Origin: Ferrimonas balearica
GTDB lineage: Bacteria; Pseudomonadota; Gammaproteobacteria; Enterobacterales; Shewanellaceae
Length of the DNA: 64,000 nucleotides
Direction: 5' to 3'
Assembly (NCBI RefSeq): GCF_019802055.1
Contig: NZ_JAHVHW010000007.1
Location: forward strand, 496,001-560,000
Shown here piece after piece: positions 1 to 7,639 of this stretch. Numbering within the stretch: the first letter of the stretch is position 1; the number at the start of each line of letters is the position of its first letter. Below the pieces are notes generated by a model. It was not told the origin of the DNA and ran no database searches. It saw only the letters and a list, made by a program, of their open reading frames with translations. The position numbers and the translations under genes are program-made.

Positions 1-124
1 GTTGAGTGGGTGGCGGTTCGCCCAGTCGGCTGACCGCATAGCGCCTGCAAATGTGCGGTTGTCGACGGACGGAAGCGGCGTCGAAGCGTATTATGGCCAG
101 ATTCGATTCCATTCCGGTGACGCT

Positions 125-595
125 ATGACTCCCGCCATTGATGCCGCTAAAAAGGCGAAAATCCCTCATCAAATCCATCAGTACCACCACGATCCTGCTG
201 CCGAGTCCTACGGTCTGGAGGCGGCGCAGGCGCTTGGGCAGGCACCGGAGCGGGTGTTCAAAACCCTGCTGGCCGCCGATGAGGCGGGAAAACTCTATGT
301 GGCGGTAGTGCCGGTGGTGGGGATGCTGGATCTGAAAGCGCTCGCCAAGGCGGTGAAAGCCAAAAAGCTGGTGATGGCAAACCCCGCACAAGCGGAGAAA
401 GCCACCGGCTATGTGGTCGGCGGGATCAGCCCTCTGGGGCAAAAGAAGCGGCTGCCACTGGTATTGGATGACAGTGCGCAGCAGTTTGACACCATCTGTG
501 TGTCCGGTGGCCGACGTGGCCTGGAGATTGAGCTGGCGCCGTCAGATCTGCTGAAACTGACCGGTGGTTCTCTGGCTCCGGTGGGACGCGCCTGA
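125..595 (+). CDS. ybaK: Cys-tRNA(Pro)/Cys-tRNA(Cys) deacylase, YbaK/EbsC family
   Basis: Cytoplasmic editing factor of about 156 residues that hydrolyses mischarged Cys-tRNA(Pro) in the YbaK family. The reading frame stays open to the window edge, but homology-like sequence starts at the ATG at 125 (MTPAIDAAKKAKIPH), so I start there. Family hallmarks seen are the conserved lysine in RVFKTLL, the VVPV strand, and the GGISPLGQKKRLP loop followed by the C-terminal GRRGLEIEL segment. Its last 54 bases overlap the 3' end of the convergent EAL-domain gene. No obvious operon partner is visible upstream because the window begins there. Confidence 0.9.
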   Translation: MTPAIDAAKKAKIPHQIHQYHHDPAAESYGLEAAQALGQAPERVFKTLLAADEAGKLYVAVVPVVGMLDLKALAKAVKAKKLVMANPAQAEKATGYVVGGISPLGQKKRLPLVLDDSAQQFDTICVSGGRRGLEIELAPSDLLKLTGGSLAPVGRA

Positions 596-2089
596 TCCTT
601 CCACACCGTTAACAACGCGGCTGGGGTAGCCAAACAGGTAGCCCTGCATCATCGCCACCCCCTTCTGGCGCAGGTAATCCGCCTGCGCCTGGGTTTCCAC
701 CCCCTCCAACACCAAGGGGATTCGTGCCTCTACCCCCATCTGAATGATCGCTTCGAGCATGGTGGCTTTCAGACCGCCGGTGCCGATGGACTGGGTGTAG
801 ATCTTGTCGACCTTAATCAGGTCAGGCCGGAATTGCCCCAGAAATCCGAGATCGTTGTGACCGGTACCGAAATCATCCAGCGCCAGTCGAAAGCCCTGAT
901 CCCGCAGTCGCAGCAGTGCCGAAACGGTTTGTTCACCCGCCAGAGGCTCGCGCTCGGTAATCTCAATCACGATCTGTGAGGGAGTCAGCCCCCGCTCTTT
1001 AAGCACCGGCACCAACCATTGCTCGATATCCTGCTGCACCAATTGGTCCAGAGTCAGGTTGAGGCTGAGGTACTGGCCAGGCTCCAACGCTGGCAGAGTT
1101 TGCCGCAACAGGTGCGTCGTAAGACCATTGAGACGCTGATGGCGCTCAAGCAGGGTGACAAAAAGATTAGGAGGCACCGAGCCTTCGGAAGGGTGGTCCC
1201 AGCGCGCAAGTTGTTCGTAGCCGGTCACCCGACCGCTGGCCGCGTCGACAATGGGCTGATAAACCGGATAGATCTCCCCGCGCTGGTAGCACAGCTCAAT
1301 GTCGTTGAGGTAGAGCCCGTGCAGACTGCGCTTGCGTCGCCACCACATCGGCAGCGCAAAGCTCATAAACAGCCAGGGCAGGCCCAGCATCTTCAGCCAG
1401 CTCAGCATCGACTTCCCAATCTGTTTTCCGGGCAGAACCAGCTCAGCGCTGAGTGGCCCTTTATCATGAACGTATCGGTACTCCATGGGAGCATCGGATG
1501 GGATTCGACCAAAGCTGAGAATCGACTGCTTCTGGTAGTGCAGCTCGCCGTGGGCGGCGAATCGTTGCGGATCGGAAGGCAGCATGATGTCCATCAGGGT
1601 TTGACGGTTGGTGTTGCCCATCACGTAGTGTCCGGGGCGCAGTTCCACCAGATAGAGGAAGAGTTCGCCGGCCAGAGTGGTTTTGCTGGTCAGATAGAAC
1701 CCGGGACGAATAGGGTGTTCCAGAGTGCGCTGATAGTCGTACGAGGTGATGTCGTTGTTGGTGGCGGCCCGACAGAAGCCGGTCTCATCACTGATGTAGA
1801 CGTAGTCGTTGGTCAGACTGGAGTGCTGGGCCCGCACCAGCAGTTTGTCCAGCAGTTCGGCATCGCAACTGCTGAAGGATTCCGGCCAGCGATCCCGGGT
1901 GTTCACCATGCGCGTCAGCACGTAGTCGGCCCGATCCAGGGCAAAGTCCAGGTACTGACTGGTGCGATAGTTGATGTCCAGTGGGGCCAGCAATGCAAGA
2001 CCGGCCAGGCCGAGCAGCATCAACAACAGCGCATCCCAGCTGCAGCGCAGGACTTCACTGCCAAAGGAACGAACTTTTAAAAAGCGCAC
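542..2089 (-). CDS. CSS-type membrane c-di-GMP phosphodiesterase (EAL domain)
   Basis: Inner-membrane enzyme predicted to hydrolyse cyclic di-GMP. Near the N-terminus is a transmembrane segment (DALLLMLLGLAGLALLAPL), then a periplasmic part with two cysteines (SSCDAELL and GFCRAA) as in CSS-motif sensors, though the strict Cys-Ser-Ser is not kept. A second transmembrane segment follows (GLPWLFMSFALPMWW) and then a cytoplasmic EAL domain. Catalytic signatures look intact: GYEQLAR (ExLxR), LSLNLT, EITERE, DDFGTG, KVDK, EGVE and MQGYLFG. No GGDEF domain is present. The start is uncertain: the longest frame begins with TTG at 2107; I prefer GTG at 2089, which has AGG upstream. Confidence 0.9.
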   Translation of the reverse strand: MRFLKVRSFGSEVLRCSWDALLLMLLGLAGLALLAPLDINYRTSQYLDFALDRADYVLTRMVNTRDRWPESFSSCDAELLDKLLVRAQHSSLTNDYVYISDETGFCRAATNNDITSYDYQRTLEHPIRPGFYLTSKTTLAGELFLYLVELRPGHYVMGNTNRQTLMDIMLPSDPQRFAAHGELHYQKQSILSFGRIPSDAPMEYRYVHDKGPLSAELVLPGKQIGKSMLSWLKMLGLPWLFMSFALPMWWRRKRSLHGLYLNDIELCYQRGEIYPVYQPIVDAASGRVTGYEQLARWDHPSEGSVPPNLFVTLLERHQRLNGLTTHLLRQTLPALEPGQYLSLNLTLDQLVQQDIEQWLVPVLKERGLTPSQIVIEITEREPLAGEQTVSALLRLRDQGFRLALDDFGTGHNDLGFLGQFRPDLIKVDKIYTQSIGTGGLKATMLEAIIQMGVEARIPLVLEGVETQAQADYLRQKGVAMMQGYLFGYPSRVVNGVEGSGASHRSQRTTGQFQQI

Positions 2090-2275
2090 GGAAACCAACC
2101 TGAACAAGGGCGACGGCGCAGTCTAAGAAGCGGGGAGAATCCGGGCAAGGGAAGAAGTCACACAGGCGGAAGTAAAAGCTTAAGGGGTGATCCGGTAGTC
2201 GTTTTTGCCTTTTTCAGACTTCACCTTTGTCCTGAACTGCGTTAGGGAAACTTTTACCAATCAATAACCTAAAGG

Positions 2276-2297
2276 AAGGCGGCCCGATGGCCGCCTT
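2276..2297 (-). terminator. intrinsic terminator-like hairpin after asnB
   Basis: A 9-bp perfect stem (AAGGCGGCC / GGCCGCCTT) with a CGAT loop lies just past the asnB stop on the minus strand. It is followed by a short T-rich tract (TTCCTTTA). The tail is weak, so efficiency is uncertain. Confidence 0.55.
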
Positions 2298-2305
2298 AAC
2301 CCTGA

Positions 2306-3970
2306 TCAGTAACTGTCCTGATGTACCGACTGAACCGAGCGCCCGGAGGGGTCGGTAATGGCACTGAGACTGCTGTCCCACGCCAGAGCTTCAGGGGTGG
2401 AGCAGGCGACAGACTTGCCGCCGGGCACACACTCCGCAGCACTCTCCAGCGGGAACTGCTCCGCAAACAGCTGACGATAAAGGTACGCTTCCTTGGTATC
2501 CGGGGTGTTGTGCGGGAAGCGGAAGTGGGCGTTTTCCAACTCCTGATCACTGACCTGTTGGCTGGCGAAGCTCTTCAACTGATCGATCCAGGAGTAACCC
2601 ACTCCATCACCAAACTGCTCTTTCTGTCGCCACGCCACGGATTCCGGCAGGTAGTGAGCAAAGGCTTCCCGCAGGATCTGCTTCTCAATCCGCCCTTCGG
2701 TGATCAATTTGGCGTCAGGATTCAGCCTCATTGCAACGTCGATAAACTCTTTGTCGAGGAAGGGCACCCGGGCTTCGACTCCCCAGGCTGCCATCGCCTT
2801 ATTGGCCCGGAGGCAGTCAAACAAGTGGAGTTTATCCAGTTTACGCACCGTCTCTTCATGGAACGCCTGAGCGTTCGGCGCCTTGTGGAAGTAGAGGTAT
2901 CCGCCAAACAACTCGTCTGAGCCTTCGCCGGAGAGCACCATCTTGATCCCCATCGCCTTGATCATCCGGGCCATCAGGTACATCGGTGTGGCAGCGCGTA
3001 TCGTGGTGACGTCATAGGTTTCCAGGTGATAGATCACGTCACGCAGGGCGTCGATCCCCTCCTGCACCGTAAAGTGGAGTTCGTGGTGAACGGTGCCCAG
3101 ATGGTCTGCCACCTCGGCGGCGGCCTGGAGATCGGGGGCGCCCTCCAGTCCAATGGCAAAACTGTGCAACTGAGGCCACCAGGCGGGGCTGGTTTCATCC
3201 TCTTCAATCCGGCGGGCAGAGTACTTCTTGGCCAGGGCGGAAGTGATGGAGGAGTCGAGCCCGCCGGAGAGCAACACGCCGTAGGGGACGTCGCACATCA
3301 ACTGGCGCTTCACTGCCGCCTCAAGGGCCTGGCGCAGTTCATCCCGGCTGGCGGGGTTTTCCGCCACGGCCGGATAATCCCGCCATTCGCGCTGGTAGTA
3401 GGGTGTCGCTTTGCCCCGCTCACTGTCGTAGTACTGGCCCGGCAGAAACTCCTCGACGCGGTTACACACCGGTACCAGGGCTTTCATCTCGGAGGCGTAG
3501 TAGCGATTGCCATGCTCATCGAAGCCCAGATAGAGCGGCACAATGCCGATATGGTCGCGGCCGACCAGGTACCGACCCCGGGCCTTATCCCAGAGGACAA
3601 AGGCGAAGATGCCGTTGAGTTTGTCGAGAAAGTCCACGCCGTACTTGTGGTAGAGGGCCAGGATCACTTCACAGTCGGAGCCGGTTTGAAACGCGTAGCC
3701 AACGCTGAGCTCTTCGCGCAGTTCCCGGTGGTTGTAGATTTCGCCATTGACTGCCAGCACCAGGTTGCCATCAGGGCTATAGAGCGGCTGGGCGCCATTA
3801 TCGATATCCACAATAGCCAGGCGCTCATGGGCGAGAATGGCGTTGTCATCGGCGTAGATACCGGACCAGTCCGGGCCGCGGTGGCGCAAGGTTTTCGCCA
3901 GGCGCAGGGCATCCTGACGAAGGGCTTGTGGATCGGTTTTCAGATCCAGAATGGCAAAGATCCCACACAT
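2306..3970 (-). CDS. asnB: Asparagine synthetase B (glutamine-hydrolysing)
   Basis: Makes asparagine from aspartate, glutamine and ATP in the cytoplasm. The start at 3970 gives MCGIFAIL, so Cys2 becomes the N-terminal nucleophile of the class II glutaminase domain after Met removal; the longer upstream frame would block this. Other marks are the glutaminase loop RHRGPDWSG, the ATP pyrophosphatase P-loop LLSGGLDSS and the SGEGSDELFGGY segment. The length of 554 residues equals that of the E. coli enzyme. The gene stands alone, with about 200 bases of non-coding sequence on its 5' side and a terminator-like hairpin after it. Confidence 0.97.
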   Translation of the reverse strand: MCGIFAILDLKTDPQALRQDALRLAKTLRHRGPDWSGIYADDNAILAHERLAIVDIDNGAQPLYSPDGNLVLAVNGEIYNHRELREELSVGYAFQTGSDCEVILALYHKYGVDFLDKLNGIFAFVLWDKARGRYLVGRDHIGIVPLYLGFDEHGNRYYASEMKALVPVCNRVEEFLPGQYYDSERGKATPYYQREWRDYPAVAENPASRDELRQALEAAVKRQLMCDVPYGVLLSGGLDSSITSALAKKYSARRIEEDETSPAWWPQLHSFAIGLEGAPDLQAAAEVADHLGTVHHELHFTVQEGIDALRDVIYHLETYDVTTIRAATPMYLMARMIKAMGIKMVLSGEGSDELFGGYLYFHKAPNAQAFHEETVRKLDKLHLFDCLRANKAMAAWGVEARVPFLDKEFIDVAMRLNPDAKLITEGRIEKQILREAFAHYLPESVAWRQKEQFGDGVGYSWIDQLKSFASQQVSDQELENAHFRFPHNTPDTKEAYLYRQLFAEQFPLESAAECVPGGKSVACSTPEALAWDSSLSAITDPSGRSVQSVHQDSY

Positions 3971-4120
3971 ACGGGCTACTCCTTGACCTCGGAAAAATCG
4001 GGGGTGAAATAGGGTCGAAAGATCACCATGCCATGCCCCCAAAACCTTGCCAAGGTTGATAATGGTGAGCCATCAGTGGTGTTTATGGCGCCGGGTGAAT
4101 CAGGTTATCTGCATGAGATA

Positions 4121-4153
4121 AAACCAAAAAAAACCGGCCGATTGGGCCGGTTT
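4121..4153 (-). terminator. intrinsic terminator after M28 peptidase gene
   Basis: Stem AAACCGGCC / GGCCGGTTT around a five-base loop, followed on the minus strand by a long T run (the A run at 4121-4131). A strong Rho-independent terminator for the peptidase gene that ends at 4171. Confidence 0.85.
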
Positions 4154-4170
4154 GGTGTATTGGCTGCGGA

Positions 4171-5760
4171 TTACAGCGCGGGACGAAGCGAGTGGAACTC
4201 GCTGCCCGCCAGGAAACCGGGCCAGCGATCATCGTCGGCCAGGGTGTGGCCCGCTTTAAAGTAGACCTCGATGTCCTGCATGGCACCGCGCAGATCCCAC
4301 TCCGGGCGGTAGGTGTCGCAATGGTTGTGGTAACAGCCCTTCATCATCTCCATGACGGCAGCGCGGCCAGCCGCGACTTCCTCATTGAGCGCCGTGCGAC
4401 CGCCCCCCGCAAACAGTGCCGGTACCCCTTTCTGAGCAAAGCTGAAGTGATCAGAGCGGAAGTAGCCGCCAGCGCCCGGGTTGGATTCGCGGGACAGTTC
4501 GCGTCCCTGCGCCTTCAGAGCGGGCAGCAAGTACTGCTCCAGGCTGGACTGACCGAGACCCACCACGGTGAAATCCCGGGTTGGCCCGTAGATGTTGGTG
4601 CTGTCGGAGTTGAATACGCCAACGGTGCGGTCGAGGGGGAATACCGGGTTGGCGGCGTAGTAGCGACTGCCCAGCAGACCCTGTTCCTCGCCGGTCACAG
4701 CGAGGAAACTGACGCTGCGCTTGGTGGGGGGCGCGGCCACAAAAGCGCGGGCGATCTCCAGCATGCTGGCAAGCCCGGAAGCGTTATCCATGGCGCCGTT
4801 GTAGACCTGATCGCCCTGGCTGCCGATGTGGTCCCAGTGTGCGGTGTAGATTACCTGCTCTTCGGCGCGGCTGGTGCCGGGCAGGGTGGCCAATACGTTG
4901 TAGCTGGTGGCCCGCTCAATGGTCTGGGTCAGTGTGGCCTCAGCCTGTACCCCCAGTGTGCGATGCATCGGTCCCTTTACCGCCTCCGCCATCAGGCTGT
5001 CGAGGTTCAGACCGCTCTGGGCCAGAAGCCGTTTGGCGGCGTCTTTCTTAATCCAGCCCTCCACCAGAGGGTGGGGGTCACTCACATCCGCCAGTCCCAG
5101 TTGGGTACCGGTCCAGCTGTTTTGCACCACCAGCCAGGGATAGGAAGCGGGTTTGGTATCGTGAATGATCAGCGCGGCGGCTGCCCCCTGACGACCCGCC
5201 TCGGCAAACTTGTAATCCCAGCGGCCGTAGTAGGTCATGGTGTCGCCTTTGAACAGCGTCGGTTCCCCGGTGGCAAAGCCGGGGTCGTTCACCAGCATCA
5301 CCACGGTCTTGCCGGTGACATCCAACCCCGCGTAGTCGTTCCAACCATACTCCGGTGCGTGGATACCGTAGCCCACAAACACCACGTCACTCTGGCTGAT
5401 GGTGAGCTGGGGCTGGTCCGAAAAACTGTTCAGCACCATGTCATAGAGGTAGCGGTAGGTTTCGCCGTCCACCGTCAGGCTCGCCTTCTCGGTGGTGTGG
5501 CGCACCATGGGCACCGCCTGCAGATAGCTGTCGCCATTGCCCGGCTCAAGGCCCATCGCCTTAAACTGCCCCTCCAGGTAGGCCAGCGTCAGGGTTTCCC
5601 CCTCCGTGGTGGGCAGGCGGCCCTGGTAACGATCGGAAGCCAGCTCCTGAATGTCGGCTCGCACGCGAGCTTCGTCGTAGGCAAACGGTTCAGGTGAGGG
5701 GGATTGGCTGCAGGCTGAGACAGCCAGCAGCAAAGTGAGAGAGGCGGTGAGTCTTAACAT
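4171..5760 (-). CDS. M28 family zinc peptidase, lipoprotein
   Basis: Predicted exported aminopeptidase-type metallohydrolase of 529 residues. The start at 5760 gives a signal peptide ending in the lipobox LAVSAC, so it is probably a lipoprotein. A PA-like inserted region comes first (about residues 130-300). The M28 catalytic domain follows with the dizinc ligands in order: HWDH, DNASG, TGEEQG, FNSDS and RSDHFSF. The EE pair supplies the general base. It is monocistronic, with its own terminator. The upstream extension of the frame overlaps the divergent cupin gene and lacks signal-peptide character, so I excluded it. The natural substrate cannot be told from sequence. Confidence 0.9.
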   Translation of the reverse strand: MLRLTASLTLLLAVSACSQSPSPEPFAYDEARVRADIQELASDRYQGRLPTTEGETLTLAYLEGQFKAMGLEPGNGDSYLQAVPMVRHTTEKASLTVDGETYRYLYDMVLNSFSDQPQLTISQSDVVFVGYGIHAPEYGWNDYAGLDVTGKTVVMLVNDPGFATGEPTLFKGDTMTYYGRWDYKFAEAGRQGAAAALIIHDTKPASYPWLVVQNSWTGTQLGLADVSDPHPLVEGWIKKDAAKRLLAQSGLNLDSLMAEAVKGPMHRTLGVQAEATLTQTIERATSYNVLATLPGTSRAEEQVIYTAHWDHIGSQGDQVYNGAMDNASGLASMLEIARAFVAAPPTKRSVSFLAVTGEEQGLLGSRYYAANPVFPLDRTVGVFNSDSTNIYGPTRDFTVVGLGQSSLEQYLLPALKAQGRELSRESNPGAGGYFRSDHFSFAQKGVPALFAGGGRTALNEEVAAGRAAVMEMMKGCYHNHCDTYRPEWDLRGAMQDIEVYFKAGHTLADDDRWPGFLAGSEFHSLRPAL

Positions 5761-5950
5761 CCTTGGGCTCGTTATTGTTATGTTGGTGTTTGGTAAGCGT
5801 TTAAGCATGCCTGAGCCAAAACGGGGGGTAAAGGAGGGAAGGGCAGGCAATGTTCGGCCTAAATTGTGTGCAACTGTTACTGCCCTGCTGCGGTCTAACT
5901 CTATTCGAGCAACCCGAAACCGATGAATAGCGCTGCTGAAGGAGGAGAGT

Positions 5951-6604
5951 GTGAGCCCGCAAGATCTTCTGGACTCGCCCCTGGTGATCGATGCCAAAGC
6001 GATGGATTGGCAACCCAGTCCGGCCTACGGTGTGGTGCGTAAGCGCCTGCGCCACAGTGGCCCGGAAGAATCCGGTATGGTCACTTCTCTGGTTCGCTAT
6101 CGGCCCGGCTCCCATTTTGATCGGCACTACCACCCGGGTGGGGAGGAGATCCTGGTGCTGGAAGGGGTGTTTTCTGATGAGCATGGCGACTACCCGGCGG
6201 GCAGTTACCTCTTGAACCCGGATGGCAGCGGCCATCGTCCCTTCTCTGAGCCCGGCTGCCTGCTGCTGGTCAAGTTGCGTCAGTATGAGGGCACGGGCCG
6301 GGCCCAACTGGCGGTGGATACGGGCAAGATGGCGTGGCAGGCCCTGGATCGCCCCGGAGTGTTCCGCAAAGAGCTGTATCGTCAGGCGGGCTATCCCGAG
6401 CGGATAAGCCTGATCCAGATTCGACCCGGCACCAGCCTGGCGCCACTTTGTCACCCGAACGGCGCGGAGATCTATGTGTTGGAAGGGGCGGTAGAGGACG
6501 AAAAAGGGCGTTATGATGAAGGGTGTTTCCTGCAACTGCCACCCGGTTATCTGCATCACCCCCACAGTGAAAGCGGGTGCGTGCTCTATCTGAAACAGGG
6601 ATAA
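5951..6604 (+). CDS. Bicupin protein, ChrR-like cupin family
   Basis: Cytoplasmic protein of 217 residues built from two cupin barrels resembling the ChrR C-terminal cupin. The first has the metal-site pattern HYHPGGEE (two His and Glu). The second keeps only CHPNGAEIYVLEG, so it is probably not a full metal site. It starts at GTG 5951 with a strong Shine-Dalgarno (AAGGAGGAG) a few bases upstream. It is divergent from the M28 peptidase gene and ends in a strong terminator. There is no sigma factor gene next to it and no N-terminal anti-sigma zinc domain, so an anti-sigma role is not supported; it could be a small dioxygenase or sensor. Confidence 0.8.
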   Translation: MSPQDLLDSPLVIDAKAMDWQPSPAYGVVRKRLRHSGPEESGMVTSLVRYRPGSHFDRHYHPGGEEILVLEGVFSDEHGDYPAGSYLLNPDGSGHRPFSEPGCLLLVKLRQYEGTGRAQLAVDTGKMAWQALDRPGVFRKELYRQAGYPERISLIQIRPGTSLAPLCHPNGAEIYVLEGAVEDEKGRYDEGCFLQLPPGYLHHPHSESGCVLYLKQG

Positions 6605-6637
6605 AAAAGTCCGGAGTGTTAGCTCCGGACTTTTTTT
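6605..6637. terminator. bidirectional intrinsic terminator between cupin gene and nagD
   Basis: A 12-bp perfect stem (AAAAGTCCGGAG / CTCCGGACTTTT) with T runs on both strands. It lies between the convergent cupin and nagD genes and can serve both. Confidence 0.9.
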
Positions 6638-6652
6638 GTCTGAGTGGGGCGC

Positions 6653-7399
6653 TTAAATCACGTTGATCTCAGCCGCACAGGGGAAGATGTGGTTGGGCCG
6701 GAACGGCTGTTTGTCCAGGTCTTCCATCTTGGAGACACCGGAGAGCACCATGATGGTTTCCAGGCCTGCCTGGAATCCGGCCAGGATGTCGGTTCTCAGG
6801 TTGTCCCCCACAATCACCGTATTGGTGGCATGGGCACCGAGATGGTTGAGCGCGGAGCGGATGATCCAGGCGCTGGGTTTGCCCACGTAAAAGGGCTTCT
6901 TGCCGGTGATCCGCTCAATCGGTGCACAGAGTGCGCCACAGGCGGGGCTGTGGGCGGGCCCATGGGTATCCGGGTTGGTGGCGATAAAGCGGGCCCCCTC
7001 GGCCACAAAGCGCGCTGCACGGTGGATCATGTCCCAGTTGTAGCTGCGGGTTTCCCCTACGATCACGAAGTCCGGGTTGATGTCGGTGATGGTAAAGCCC
7101 TGCTTGTAGAGTTCGTGGGTCAGTGCGCCCTCCCCAATCACGTAGGCTTTCTTACCATCCTGATGACGCAGGAAATCCGCGGTTGCCATGGCCGAGGTGT
7201 ACACCTGCTCCTCGGTCACCTCAATGCCCGCCGCGTCCAGACGGTTCACCAGATCCTTCGCGGTTTGCGCGGGGTAATTGGTCAGCAGTACCAAAGGGTT
7301 GCCCTGTTCCCGCAGCCGGTGGATAAACTTGTCTGAGCCAGGGATCAGTTTGTTGTCGTGCAGCAGCACGCCATCGATATCGCAGATCACACTCTTCAT
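6653..7399 (-). CDS. nagD: HAD-IIA family phosphatase, NagD type (UMP phosphatase)
   Basis: Cytoplasmic HAD-superfamily hydrolase of 248 residues; the E. coli NagD member dephosphorylates nucleoside monophosphates such as UMP. It begins MKSVICDIDGVLLHDN, with the nucleophile and acid/base pair in DIDGV. Motif II is in LLTNYPAQT and the Mg-binding motif is VGDNLRTDI near the C-terminus, with the C2-type cap between. The start at 7399 has AAGGA at good spacing; the in-frame ATG two codons earlier lies too close to that site. It is not next to nag genes here. Confidence 0.92.
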   Translation of the reverse strand: MKSVICDIDGVLLHDNKLIPGSDKFIHRLREQGNPLVLLTNYPAQTAKDLVNRLDAAGIEVTEEQVYTSAMATADFLRHQDGKKAYVIGEGALTHELYKQGFTITDINPDFVIVGETRSYNWDMIHRAARFVAEGARFIATNPDTHGPAHSPACGALCAPIERITGKKPFYVGKPSAWIIRSALNHLGAHATNTVIVGDNLRTDILAGFQAGLETIMVLSGVSKMEDLDKQPFRPNHIFPCAAEINVI

Positions 7400-7594
7400 G
7401 GGCATTCCTTTCAAGCACTTCAAAACATTGGGGAACTGACCTCCACCATAGCGCAACGGTGCTGCCAGGCAACCGCTTCATTATGGCTCTGTTGGTAGCA
7501 AGAGTATGACGAGGTGGTCATTTAAGACCACTGCGCGCCTGGCAGGACATTGCCGCAAGGCCAGTGTTGGTCGTAGATTGCCCCTGCCTGCCGG

Positions 7595-7620
7595 AAAAAA
7601 GGGAGCCGCCTGGCTCCCTT
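7595..7620 (-). terminator. intrinsic terminator after BNR-repeat protein gene
   Basis: Stem AAGGGAGCC / GGCTCCCTT followed on the minus strand by TTTTTT. Serves the gene ending at 7640. Confidence 0.85.
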
Positions 7621-7639
7621 GAGGTTGTCCTCAGCGGGT

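Noticed and set aside
4192-5697. 501-residue frame on the plus strand
   Set aside because: Mirror of the M28 peptidase gene, which has all zinc ligands and a lipobox.
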